Positions 13,070 through 24,468 of a DNA stretch of 64,000 nt are shown here, piece after piece. Under the pieces are notes generated by a model. It made no database searches. It saw only the letters and a list, made by a program, of their open reading frames with translations, and had not been told where the DNA came from. Positions within the stretch are counted from its first letter, which is position 1. Each line of letters begins with the position of its first letter. Source of the DNA: Rotaria macrura (lineage: Eukaryota > Rotifera > Eurotatoria > Philodinida > Philodinidae); contig OENT01000504.1 in the NCBI GenBank assembly GCA_900239685.1, positions 1 to 64,000 on the forward strand, read 5' to 3'. A program made the position numbers and the translations under genes.

Positions 13070-14121
13070 TTAATTGGATTGCTTATTGTTCATGGATGGT
13101 TTCTTGACGAATTCTCTGTAAGTACCGAATAGACGGTCAAAATCAATTAATGGAACACCATAATTACATTCGAAGAAGGCATGATGCAAATAATGGAAAT
13201 CAGCACCACCAGCCGGATCATCGTAACCATCATGACCACCGATTGGTGCAATGTCAGCATGGAATTTTGCATAGAGAAAATGAAGTGGATGACATGAGAA
13301 AATCAAAGGAAAATAAGCACATGTATAATAAACGAAATGCTCAACAGGATGCATAGATAAGCCAGACCATGGACCAGGATTACGACTTTGATGATGAAGA
13401 CTATGAAAATGTCTATAAAGAAAAGCGCCGATATCACCTTGATGTAATCCATTGTGAACAGACCACCATGGATGCATAAAACGATGAATCTACATGAAAT
13501 CAACATATGAACGATTGAAAGCTCATCACGAAACATTACCCAATAAAAATGAAATTCTCTCCAAAAAGTAACACTCAAAAGAATGAAGATTGAAAAGAAT
13601 GGTCGAGACCAAAAATCATCATAATACGGCAATCGACCACTTGCCCATAACCACATGAACACGCATTGCACAAGAGCTGATTGCAGCCAACCAAGTGTTG
13701 TAAATGTGATTTCTCTCAATAAATTATGTTGATTTTTTTCTTCATATTGATTAATTGAATTGAATTTTTTCTCATGCAATGGTCCTCGAGGATATGGGCT
13801 TGAACGTGCATATGTCATCCAATGCCAAAATGGATAGACAGTGAATTCACAAGCTATGTTGAAGAGAAAAACTTTTGATACCCAATTGATATGCCATTCA
13901 TTAGCTTCGTGAAATGTTATTGGAAATATAAAAAGCCAACATATCAATGCAACAGTAAAATCAAGTGCATGACCCAAATGACACCAAAAAAGATAATCAA
14001 ACGCTTTTTTCTGCCAATAAGACCATTGCGAATAAGTTTTAAATATTACAGGAGTTGAATAGTTTATTTTTCCCGTATGAAGACGATGAATTCTGATGAT
14101 ATTATGAATACCAAATGTCAT
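13070..14121 (-). CDS. Fatty acid hydroxylase / sterol desaturase family protein
   Basis: Two exons, 14121-13540 and 13489-13070, with a 50-nt phase-0 intron (GTAATG...TGTAG), give 333 residues. The enzyme family is membrane-bound and uses a di-iron centre held by histidines to hydroxylate or desaturate lipids, normally in the ER. The histidine boxes are present: IHRFMH (195-200), HNGLH (206-210), RHFHSLHH (220-227), SMHPVEH (239-245) and DFHYLHH (291-297). The intron falls just before the first box. Hydrophobic stretches in the first 190 residues fit several membrane helices. SGLSMHPVEH is typical of the sterol desaturase-like branch. Substrate not decidable from sequence; C-5 sterol desaturase and fatty acid or alkylglycerol hydroxylase are alternatives. 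Start chosen because it is the first ATG of the open frame. Confidence 0.88.
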
Positions 14122-14857
14122 TTTGACAAAATCGGCTTTCTCTACTGAATATGATCTAGTATTTGAAAACTGGCCTTTTTATCTACCTCATCAAGTTAAT
14201 CTGTGACACGGGGTATGACATTCAGATGATTTATCAATGGTCAGATTTTGCTTTTTCTCACATTAACAACGGTAAAGATAAAAATAATAATGCAAGTCAC
14301 ATGCATTCTTATTCGTCGTTATTTGAATACGCCAAACAATCTATTGTGCACTCGAAGTAAAAAATCTAATCAATTTCACATCGCATAAAGCGAATACGAA
14401 TGCTGCAAAGAAAAAAAGTTATTGTTTTTTCCCTTTCAACAGCGATATCAGTCTGCCCTTATCGTTACCTGTCAATATACTTGTTACAAGGTGTATGTTT
14501 GCCAGAAAAGAAACATCAATATTGACCAACTTGTCTTTTGTTGACAATTGTATCGATATTCAAGCTGGATCTAATTGAATCTTATTTGAAATCTTGTATC
14601 ATTTGCACGATAATAAAGATAACATTTCTAATCTTGAAATATTTTTCCATAGATCCAATGTTTTATATTGTTAATGTATGAAATTATTTAATCGAACGAT
14701 AAGTTTTCGAATCCTCAAATAGAAAAACATCAATTTTGAATCAATCAATAAACATTGATCTACCATGGACATAAAATAATGACCATACAAAAAAGAATAT
14801 AAGTTGTTGCACAAATCTACTATAAAATATTTCTAAATTCAATATATCTCGATCGAA
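14122..14857. other. Intergenic, possible extra exon of neighbour
   Basis: The minus-strand gene just to the right ends its first exon in a strong GTAAGT donor, and an open frame of about 55 codons (KYFIVDLCNNLYSFLYGHYF at its start) follows 34 nt later behind a TTTAG. That would be an unusually short intron, so the continuation into this stretch is only possible. Nothing else recognised. Confidence 0.35.
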
Positions 14858-15280
14858 TTAACTTACAATATGATAATATAGAGCAAAGCTTGTATATTTA
14901 ATTTCTTTGTATAATCGATTAGTTAAAGAATCGAGTGCATCTATCGACACAGCGATACGTAATCTACCTCTAATGTCAATGTCACTTAATTGCTCATCGA
15001 ATTGAAATGGATATTGATTAGCAGTATATTTTATACAATAGCGATTTCGAAAATAAGTTTTAATCGATGAATTCCTTCTGGTATTTGACATATTCAAGAT
15101 AGAGAATGGTGTTTGTTTACGATGATGATTTTCGTTATTAATCGATTTTATTGAAAAACTAGAAAGTTCAAACCAAATGGCATACGCCATAAGAAAAAAG
15201 CAAAAAACAAAAATATTTATGTATATTATTTGTAAGATACGAGTGTTATCTGTTGTACGAGATGATTCTGATATGAACAT
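14858..15280 (-). CDS. Unrecognised protein with one membrane segment
   Basis: An ATG-started frame of 140 codons. Residues about 16-37 (IIYINIFVFCFFLMAYAIWF) form a likely signal anchor or transmembrane helix. The rest is polar with the segment IDIRGRLRIAVSIDALDSL. The frame runs through a consensus donor (ATT|GTAAGT, near 14867) shortly before its stop, so the real protein probably continues in another exon. No family recognised. Codon use is compatible with the neighbouring genes. It may be a real gene fragment or a full small gene with the last exon lying in the next 200 nt. Confidence 0.4.
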   Translation of the reverse strand: MFISESSRTTDNTRILQIIYINIFVFCFFLMAYAIWFELSSFSIKSINNENHHRKQTPFSILNMSNTRRNSSIKTYFRNRYCIKYTANQYPFQFDEQLSDIDIRGRLRIAVSIDALDSLTNRLYKEIKYTSFALYYHIVS

Positions 15281-17256
15281 GTCATTTAAAGAAAATAAAA
15301 AATAATTATAAATTTTTTCACTTATTATCTAGGCGCATTTTTTTCGCATAAGAAAATTGACGCTAGAAATTTAATACTCGTACAATTGAGAGTTTAAGAT
15401 ATGTGGTAATTGATGATGATCGAAACTGTGCCGATGTGCCATCCACGATTCTTCTATCTCAAACTAGAACATACTGTTATCTACTATAAGAACCTAATAA
15501 AGAAAAAAACGTGAGATTTTCACCTTCTGGAAGTTTAGGATAGGAGGGGAAAAGAGAAAATTCATCTATTAAAATTGTAGTACGTTTGAGTAAAACCAAT
15601 AATATCTTATTTTACGTGAAAGATGAACAATGTGCAATTTAAAAATTCTGACATTCATATTCTCATTCTCAGTTGATAGAAGTTAATAAGAATCAGTGAC
15701 AAATCTAAGGGCAGGACGCGGGTTGGGTGAGTAAATGTTTTAATTTATAAAATATGTTTCATCATTCAATTGTTTTTCATGTTGACTTAAATATTATGTA
15801 TTCGTGATAATCACTTGATATTGACCGTGACGAAGAGAAAATAAAACTGTATGAAATCTGCATTATTAGATTTTTTTCTGAACAATTTCTTCTAGATCAT
15901 TCGCTAAGCTTTTGAAAAGGTACAGGAATTTTATTAGGCTTGAAAGATGAGTTTCTTCCGAAATGTGAGGGAAAATGTTAATAATTCGTAAACGACTAAC
16001 TTAGTCCACTACTGAAAATTAATATTAGAAAACTGTAACATTAGACTATGTTTCAGATTTTAAAAATTTGGAAGAAAGAATTTAGAAAGCTTGTCAGAAG
16101 AATCTAGAATTAACACTACGATGGACTTTCGTTTTCTCTTTTCAATATAAATCTTTCCTACAATGAGTTGACAATGCTAAACAGTGTATAAGTCTAAATA
16201 AAGGAAAGATATCTACATCAGTGGTTTGATATGAAAAGCGATTATAATGTAACTGATTCTATGTTCAGATCTTGCATTTTGGATTTTTTCATCTGTACTT
16301 CATCATCCGATTATTGAATAAAATTATTTAACAAAATTTGTATCATCACTTTCAATCGAAGCATATTTCTTGGAAGTATCATTCATTTTTATAATCGTTA
16401 AATCTATCGATCATTAGGCAACATAAGCCAGAGAAAAGAAAAATAAACTCAAATGTTTCATAGTAATTCATCGTTACCCATAGAAAAAATTATATCATTT
16501 ATGCAAACGAACAGTTTCAGTTTTCTTTGAAACGAGATTGCTCATAATGATTTGTTGCTGTTGAAAAACATTTTCTGTCGAAATTCTCTCTCTCTCATTT
16601 CTTGATTTCTATAAACTACCATCTATTGATTGGCGTTTGACTACTTGTGTCCGCAAATTATGCTAAGAGGATTTTGATTTTACAAAACAAATACTTCGTC
16701 TTGCTTGAAAAACTTGATTTACGACCTGACCAATATCTATCACTCAATTTTACCATCAGAGGTTTGTTAGAATTTTTCGGAAAAATGAATAAAACGAAAT
16801 TTATCATTCTTCTTATTTCTAATTGTTAATGAATTCACTCAGAAGTGCATAAAGTTGAAGTAGATGCATAAAAAATGTGGGTTTTCAAACAAGAAAAAGA
16901 GAAACTTAAATAATACACTAAAGAATGTTAAAAACAGTATTGTGTTGCTTTATCTGTTATATTATAATTCATGCAGAAGAAAAGAATGAATTATTTTCGA
17001 TCTCATGATAACAAAAACGTTTTTTGTATGTTGCCAAATATCACTTCGGTACTCAATATTTGTCATACTACGCTAAATCGATCAAGTTAATATTGGAGAA
17101 AATATGAACCAATAAAAATGATTTTCTCCATCCTCTCTCTATTCGTCGTGCGATCAAATTTATATGTGAGTCACTACTATCATATAAACACTCAGTTTGG
17201 TCCCTGGTCGTCATTAATATAGATTGCTTCTTGTTTGTCAAAACAAAATCAATCTC
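15281..17256. other. Intergenic, nothing recognised
   Basis: AT-rich sequence upstream of the KLHL20 gene. A 60-codon open frame near 16647-16829 (+) has no recognisable motif and no ATG at its first codon. The promoter of the KLHL20 gene should lie near its right end but no specific element is visible. Confidence 0.4.
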
Positions 17257-20200
17257 ATGGAGCAAATGGATACAACACAAACGCTTCTGGCACCCAATAA
17301 ACCTTGGTTTGTTTCTTAACCATAGTCTTCACGTATAATCAGAAAAAAACATTTTTTTTTTCATTTTTCCAGTACAATTCAACATGAAAATCAAAGCAGT
17401 ACAACGATTGATATGCTTAAAGATTGTTCACCATGCAATAATAAACTGATAAAAATCTCCGATAAACACGCAAAATTCTTAATAGAAAATTTAAATTTAT
17501 TAAGAAAACAAAAAGAATTATGTGATGTCATTTTACTTATCGGACAAAGTCAAATTCCTGCACATCGAGCTGTACTTTCTGGTAGAAAAATAAAACATAT
17601 GGATAAATGCAATCGTATAAATTATGTTTGTTCGTTTTCATTTCTTTTTATTTAGCTTGCAGTCCTTATTTCAAAGCAATGTTTACCGGCGAATTAGCTG
17701 AAAGTCGAAAAACAGAAATAATTATTCATGATATTGATGAATTTGCTATGGAATTACTAATTGATTTCTGTTATACTTCAAGAATTATTGTTGATGAAAA
17801 AAACGTTCAGATGTTATTGCCAGCTGCTTGTATTCTTCAAGTAATTAGCCACATTTTTTTTTATCACTTACGCCACATGGAGAATATTGATTTTACCTTC
17901 ATATTATTCAATGAGATGCTATAACAGAACAATGAACTTAATTTTAGCGTCAGAATTCAAGAGGTTTGGATGCAGTTCAGTGGTCGGTTAAGCAGATTTT
18001 AGTATAACTTTGTAAAATATTCGAAGACATTGAATGGAAAATGGTTTTCTTCTTCTAGGAAAGTTTGATTCTAGATCAGAACATTAGTTAACAATTAACG
18101 AAATCGATACCCAGTAAGGTGTCTTCAAAATAAAAATGTTAGACAATGATCACCGGCATCGTCACTGTAACAATACATTTAGAATGGAACATCGTTTTCA
18201 TGCATTTTGTTGAATGTTTTTTCGAAAACTAGAGATCTGTTAATAATCTGATGTTATATAATATCAAGTAAAGAAAGCGTCCCAAAATCTCTTCTATTGA
18301 TCGATGAAACTTGGAGACCACCGAAAAATGTCCTTCTTCAGTTATGTGACTTGAACAAACATTAGACTGATATCCGCCAGCTTTTCTTTCATTAATATTT
18401 GAGTGCGTTTTTCTTTGTTTTTTATATAGTAAGTGATTGGTTCCGCAATGCCCCGAGTTATGTCTGAAGAAGTAATTGAATCAGAGAATCTATATTTTAC
18501 TAGAAATTTTCATTGTAATCGATAATATTTTTGAACTACGATCGCAGTTGATGGTCGTAGTTCGAGGTTGCGTAGATTCAGTATTTTACAATCATTTGTT
18601 GTCATTGTCATACTCGAACGACTATAGTATTCGAATTTTTGGTTGATTCCGTTTTTGAAAAGACAAGTACTTGGTAAAATAGGAGTATTCGTTGTACTTC
18701 ATTCAAGTGAAAAATTTCATTCTTTCATCGTTTTCTTTTGTCCTGTTATTTTTTATGTCGGAACGAGGCTCTGTGAAATATCAGTCTAGTCTAACTACTT
18801 CAAAATTCAATTCTGTTTGTAAGGATAGCATCACAGCCATTGATGCGTTGTGCTTACATGAGAACTCAGCCATCAGACAGAATCTGTTGAGAATAGAAAA
18901 ATTCTTCTCAGTTTTATGTCATTTAAAAGATACAGACGTCAGATGACATTGTTTTGCTTTAGATTGGTATCAAAGAAAATAATGGATAAATGAATTTGTT
19001 TTATAAAACTTAGTTCATAGACAATTTTTGGGTCTACGAAAATTGTTCGAGCGAAAATTGATCGAACGAAAATTAATCGTGGTAAATTGGTAGATACGAA
19101 AATTAATCGATACGAAAATTCGTTGACATAAAACGCAATCGAGTTTAATTAAAAGAAAATAATCCTTTCAGTAAAACTTGCAACTGATAGTCATAAGTTG
19201 TGGAGAAAAAGTCGAACCAAGCAAAAAATATTTTAATTATAGTGCACCACTACGCCATTTAATTATTCATCCACTACCTTCACGTATACAACAATTAGAA
19301 GGACTCGCTCATAATTTATCAAATCCCTTTTTCCTGTCTTATTTTTTTGCTTGTCAATTGTTTGTTGTGATTGTGAGTAATTCTATAATTGTATCACAAT
19401 ACAGTTAGTATTTATTCTTAATTTTGTTGAAGCATACCATATTCTGTTTTTGATTAAAGCAAACTAAGTACATAATTACACGTTTTTCGACAAATTTTCG
19501 TTTCGATTAATTTTCGTATCGACCAATTTTCGAAGTCTTTTTATGATCTCTGCAAAAACTTCAATTAAAGCAAAAATAGTTTCTTGTTGAGATATTCAAT
19601 ACTTTCAGATCGATATTTTTTTCGACGATATTTTTTTGAAATAAATTATGTGCTGAAGGTGCAAAACTAAATGAATGACGATTCATGGTTCCAATATCAA
19701 CCGATCTTATCGTATTACTACGACAGTATTATAAGTATGAGATATCACGTATAGCTGCTCGATCACAAATTAAATTAATCTTTCTTACATTGAAGATCAA
19801 CCCGTTGTAGATTCATCTATGATTTATAATTGAATAAAATTCCAATTTTAGATCGAAGAAGTTCAAATCACATGTTGTGAATTTCTTCAAAAACAACTTG
19901 ATCCATCAAATTGTTTGGGAATTCGAGCATTTGCTGATACACATTCATGTCGAGAACTTCTACGCATTGCTGATCGTTATGCTCAACAACATTTTACTGA
20001 TGTTAAAGAAAGTGAAGAATTTTTATGTTTACCTATAAATCAATTGATTGATATTATATCAAGTGACGAATTGAATATGACAAGTGAAGAAGATGTTTTC
20101 AATGCTGTCATGCAATGGATAGCATGTGATCTTCAACAAAGAAAACAACATTTACCTAAAGTAACTATTTTCAATGAGACTAAAGTTAAGAAAAGAGAAT

Positions 20201-22358
20201 ACAGAAATATCGAAATCAATGCTTTTATTTAGATATTAGAACACGTACGATTTCCATTGATGAACGCTCGATTTCTTGTTAATATAGTTAGTTCAGATCC
20301 ATTGATTCGATCTGATCAAACATGTCGAGATTTAATCGATGAAGCTAAAGATTATTTATTATTACCACAAGAACGTTTAAATATGCAAGGACCACGTACA
20401 CGACCAAGAAAACCGATTAAAGCAGGCGAAGTTCTTTTTGCTGGTTAGCTAATTCGATTTCCTGTTCTTTTTTTTCTGGTAAAGATTAGCATAGTTTCGT
20501 TTACATAGTTGGTGGATGGTGTTCAGGTGATGCCATAGCAAGTGTCGAAATGTTTGATCCATCTACAAATGAATGGCGAGCTGCTGCACCCATGTCAAAA
20601 CGGCGATGTGGTGTTGGAGTTGGAGTTTTAAATAATCTTCTATATGCAGTTGGTGGTCATGATGGTGTTAGTTATTTGAACAGTGTTGAAAGGTTAAATT
20701 AGATGAATGAATATTTATTTGGCATTTTGAATCAACGTTTCTTTTTCTAAAGATTTGATCCTCAAACAAATCAATGGAGTACTGATATAGCACCAACAAG
20801 TTCATGTCGAACTAGTGTTGGTGTTGCCGTACTTGATGGTTGTCTTTTTGCTGTCGGTGGTCAAGATGGAATTTCATGTTTAAATCTTGTTGAAAAGTAA
20901 ATTGTGCCAAGATTTTCTTTGCTTGGTCATGCATATTTTTCTCTTTCTTTGGCAAAAGATATGATCCATCAGTTCAAAGATGGATTCGTGTCGCATCGAT
21001 GGGTACAAAGAGACTAGGTGTTGCGGTGGCTGTTCTCGATGGATATCTTTATGCTATCGGAGGATCAGATGGACAATCGCCACTTAGTACAGGTAATATT
21101 ATTTATTTATTTCATTTCAAAAATGTTGAGCCGTTCTCTCTTTAGTGGAAAGATATGAGCCGAAGGCCAATAAATGGTTACCAGTATCATCCATGACTAC
21201 ACGGAGAAAACATCTTGGCTGCGCTGTTTATAATGGATATGTTTGTACGTATTTTGATAAATAAATGTTGATACGAACGAGAGACTAGATTATAGTTTAT
21301 GTTCGAGCTGAAAACAAAATATCATCAAGTTCATGTTTTTGTATGATCACTCGAAATTCTGTAGAATAATAAAACATTGTTTTGTTTTCTTCAGTGTCAT
21401 TCAAATGCAAAGTAACATAGAATCACCATTTTAATATTTATAGTTTGTGAAAATGTTCTTCTATCTAAAATATTTCTCAAGTGTCAAGCGAATTTCAGGA
21501 ATATTTAGTTTCTCAACTTGGTAGAGCAATGTTTTCAAAAAAGTCGAGATTCGAATCCCTTTCGTTATCCTTTTTGTCTGCACATTTGCGTATCTTCCAT
21601 CTGATGATGAAGTTCTTCCTTTGCATATAAGAGACATAACATATATTCATATCGTTTCTCTCGAATAAATCAGTTACTTCGTTATTGTATATCAGAAGGA
21701 TTAAAGTAAAGGCGATCATGAACTGAAAGCAGAACCCTCGTATGATTAGCAATAGTAGATGCATCATATTTCACTTTATAATCCTACAGATACTGTGCTA
21801 ACAAACAGGTTCTGTTTTGTTGAATCAAATGATTTTCATTTGGATTTTAATACAACTAGATGCTGTGGGTGGTCGAGATGATGCAACAGAACTATCTACG
21901 GCTGAGAGATATAATCCTAAACTGAACCAATGGTCACCAGTTGTTGCGATGAATTCCAGGCGAAGTGGAGTAAGATTTTAGTAATGGAATGCGATGAAAT
22001 TCATTCATTTTGATGAATAGGTCGGTTTAGCTGTTGTCAATAATCATCTAATGGCTATTGGGGGATTCGATGTAAGTTCATAGGTTTAATAATAGATTAA
22101 AGTTAAAAATTTTGCTATTTTTTTTTCTTTGACTAGGGAGCAGCATATTTAAAAAGTGTTGAATTATACGATAGTGAGTCGAATAGCTGGAAATTACATG
22201 GTGGAATGAATTATCGTCGATTAGGCGGCGGTGTTGGTGTTATTAAAATTCAACAACATGATTCATTATTGTATGCATCTAATACAACATCAAATGCTTT
22301 ATTGGCATCACCAGATGATCTTAAAAATCGTTCACTTTCGACGTTGGTTGATCTTTAA
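17257..22358 (+). CDS. KLHL20: KLHL20-like BTB-BACK-Kelch protein (Cul3 adaptor)
   Basis: Twelve exons: 17257-17306, 17373-17581, 17656-17840, 19852-20160, 20233-20443, 20509-20692, 20753-20896, 20959-21092, 21146-21244, 21860-21969, 22021-22071, 22137-22358. The sum is 1908 nt, 635 residues, close to the roughly 610 of vertebrate KLHL20. All joins are GT-AG and keep frame. Order: BTB (about 45-150, [10 protein letters not shown] and [17 protein letters not shown]), BACK (about 155-260, [20 protein letters not shown]), then six Kelch repeats (from [10 protein letters not shown], about 322, to [16 protein letters not shown]). KLHL20 proteins bring substrates to the Cullin-3 ubiquitin ligase through the BTB/BACK part and bind them with the Kelch propeller. 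Most introns are about 50-75 nt, but intron 3 is about 2.0 kb and intron 9 about 0.6 kb; both contain foreign-looking sequence. The C-terminus has a non-family tail of about 35 residues. Confidence 0.95.
19016..19545. mobile_element. Fold-back repeat inside KLHL20 intron 3
   Basis: The left arm (about 19016-19125) is a run of CGAAAATTRATCG-like units. The right arm (about 19481-19545) carries the inverse (CGATTAATTTTCGTATCG). About 350 nt lie between, including an open frame at 19178-19408 with no recognised family. The structure fits a fold-back type transposon that enlarged this intron to 2 kb. The boundaries are approximate. Confidence 0.5.
21505..21572 (+). other. Decayed tRNA-like sequence in KLHL20 intron 9
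   Basis: A D-arm/A-box-like stretch (CTCAACTTGGTAGAGC) is followed by a T-arm/B-box-like stretch (GTCGAGATTCGAATCCC) and CGTTATCC. The anticodon arm is shortened and the 5' acceptor strand does not pair well, so this is not a working tRNA. It could be a tRNA pseudogene or the head of a tRNA-derived SINE. Confidence 0.4.
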
Positions 22359-24468
22359 ATGACTCTATGCCGATGTGCCTCATCTATACGCTTACTTATT
22401 TTGTTGTTCTTCTCGGTGTAACATAGTTTCTCTTCATTTGGGCTCTATCTTTATGTAAAAAATTTCTTTATTTAATGATAGTCAAGAAAGAATAATTTAT
22501 ACATGTTGAATAAACTATCATGTCAGATGGTTGAAAAAATCTTTGATTAAACTTAAAGTACTTTTTCGATTTTGTTTTTTTTACTGATAATAAAAGTTAT
22601 ATGAAAAAGAAAATTATCAATTTTAATCGTTCGAATTCATATGATACTGATGCTAAACATGATTTTGTGACGATTTCATTCCATCATATTACATTGAATG
22701 AGGTCAAAGGTAAAGATGAGAATCCACAGCTGAAGAACAGAAAGAATTTTCGACATTCCCGAATCGAATTGTCTATTGTTTTGCTCGACATTGCTATTCG
22801 AAAGATGATGCATCATTCAATTTTCAAAACAAAAAAGAAATAAAACGAACATCGATTGCCAGGTCAATCAAATGATTCTTAATAGTTTTGGGTTTATCGA
22901 AACGTTTTGGTATCATCAATTTCTTTGAACGAATCAAATATTATTATCCAATTGGAAGGATCAGATAGTACATCTCCTTTTCATTCTTATAAATTCTCTC
23001 TAGATGATATGGACGAGAAAATACAGTAGATTAAGACATTTAGTAAACTTGTTAGTCTACGAATTTCTATCTATCTCAAGTTACTATGTGTGTTTTATCG
23101 CATTGAGCATTTTGGGAGAATTTTTAAAACGAACGTGAAAATCCGGCAGACAATTTCGCTTGACGGAAAACGTGATTGATATGCTCACAATTGAATATTA
23201 ATAATTCTAATATTAGATTGAAATTGTTCTATCAATTAAAATGAACTGTCACTCTGCGACATGTTTTTCCAAACTTCAGATAATCATATTGATACTAACT
23301 TTTCTTGAAATCGCTTTCAGCAAATCTATTGAATTTTAGTAATGAAGCCGATCGGCTCTTCGAGTTTAGATATAAACGTATTACGTGAATTCATTTTCTC
23401 ATGCATGTAATTATAACATGATTGTGTTTTGATTGAAAAGATCTACCTGTGAATAGATTTCATGATGATTCATTGTACCCATTCAATCTTTGACTGTGTT
23501 TCAACATATCGAAACATATGAAAAGGATCGTTTAAAATCAATCTCTATGACCCTATATTTCGAGAAGAGTAAAAGCAAGATTCCAATTTCATATTTGTCT
23601 TGCATATTAATATTAATATTAATTGAAAAATCGAAAACTAACAGAAAAAGAAAAAAAGTAAGCCAGATACAGCTAGTTCGATTCCATGAAAATTGTTTCG
23701 AATCTCATTTTCTCATCCGAATATGACGGGTTAAGAATTTTCTCGAGATATTCCATCGAATTGTTACTATTGTAGAATTATCAGATTCAAATGAATATTT
23801 GAAAGTCGTGTTACTAAGAAAAACCTGCATCTTTTGTACATACTTAATGACTTCAAATCAAATTAGTGAGCCCTAAAAACAATTCATAAAATCCTACGAG
23901 ATGAAACAATTGTGTTGAATCAGACGAATTTACATGCAGAACTCGTGAGACAACAAAAAGGAACAAACTCAAAGTCTTAGATGTTGATACTCTAGAAGAT
24001 TATCGGACTGTTTTAACTGATGACGTCAGTAGTGCCGTCATCTGAGGCATTTTATACATTATTCTTGCGAATCTTTTTATTTCTTCGCTAACATATTTAA
24101 TTATCTCATTTAAAAACATCTTCTTTAAATAGTATTGAGTTACAATAGCAACAGGTTTAGTAAGAACACTAATTAAATATTGAAGTTGTCTGAATCATAG
24201 TGTACACATACATTTCGTCTTATATCCTGCCAAAAATAACTTCAAATAAATTCGGTAAGGATCACTTTTAAAATATTAAGGACGCAATGTTTTTCTTAAA
24301 ATGGTTTCTTATTATGTTGTACTGAGTGGCATAAGTCTTTCGATCAATATTTTTTTTTTCGATGTATGCATGGAAGAAAATAAATATTGAATAGAAAAAG
24401 TTGATTTCGTTCTGTATAAATGTGTTGAGTTTGTTTTTGTTTTTCTCATAAACATTTCGAAGATCATC
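22359..24468. other. Intergenic between KLHL20 and protease genes
   Basis: A likely poly(A) signal for the KLHL20 gene (AATAAA in GTTGAATAAACTATC, about 22507) lies shortly after its stop. Open frames of about 80 codons at 22601-22843 and 23490-23726 (+) are lysine/isoleucine-rich and have no family resemblance. I do not call them genes. Confidence 0.45.
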
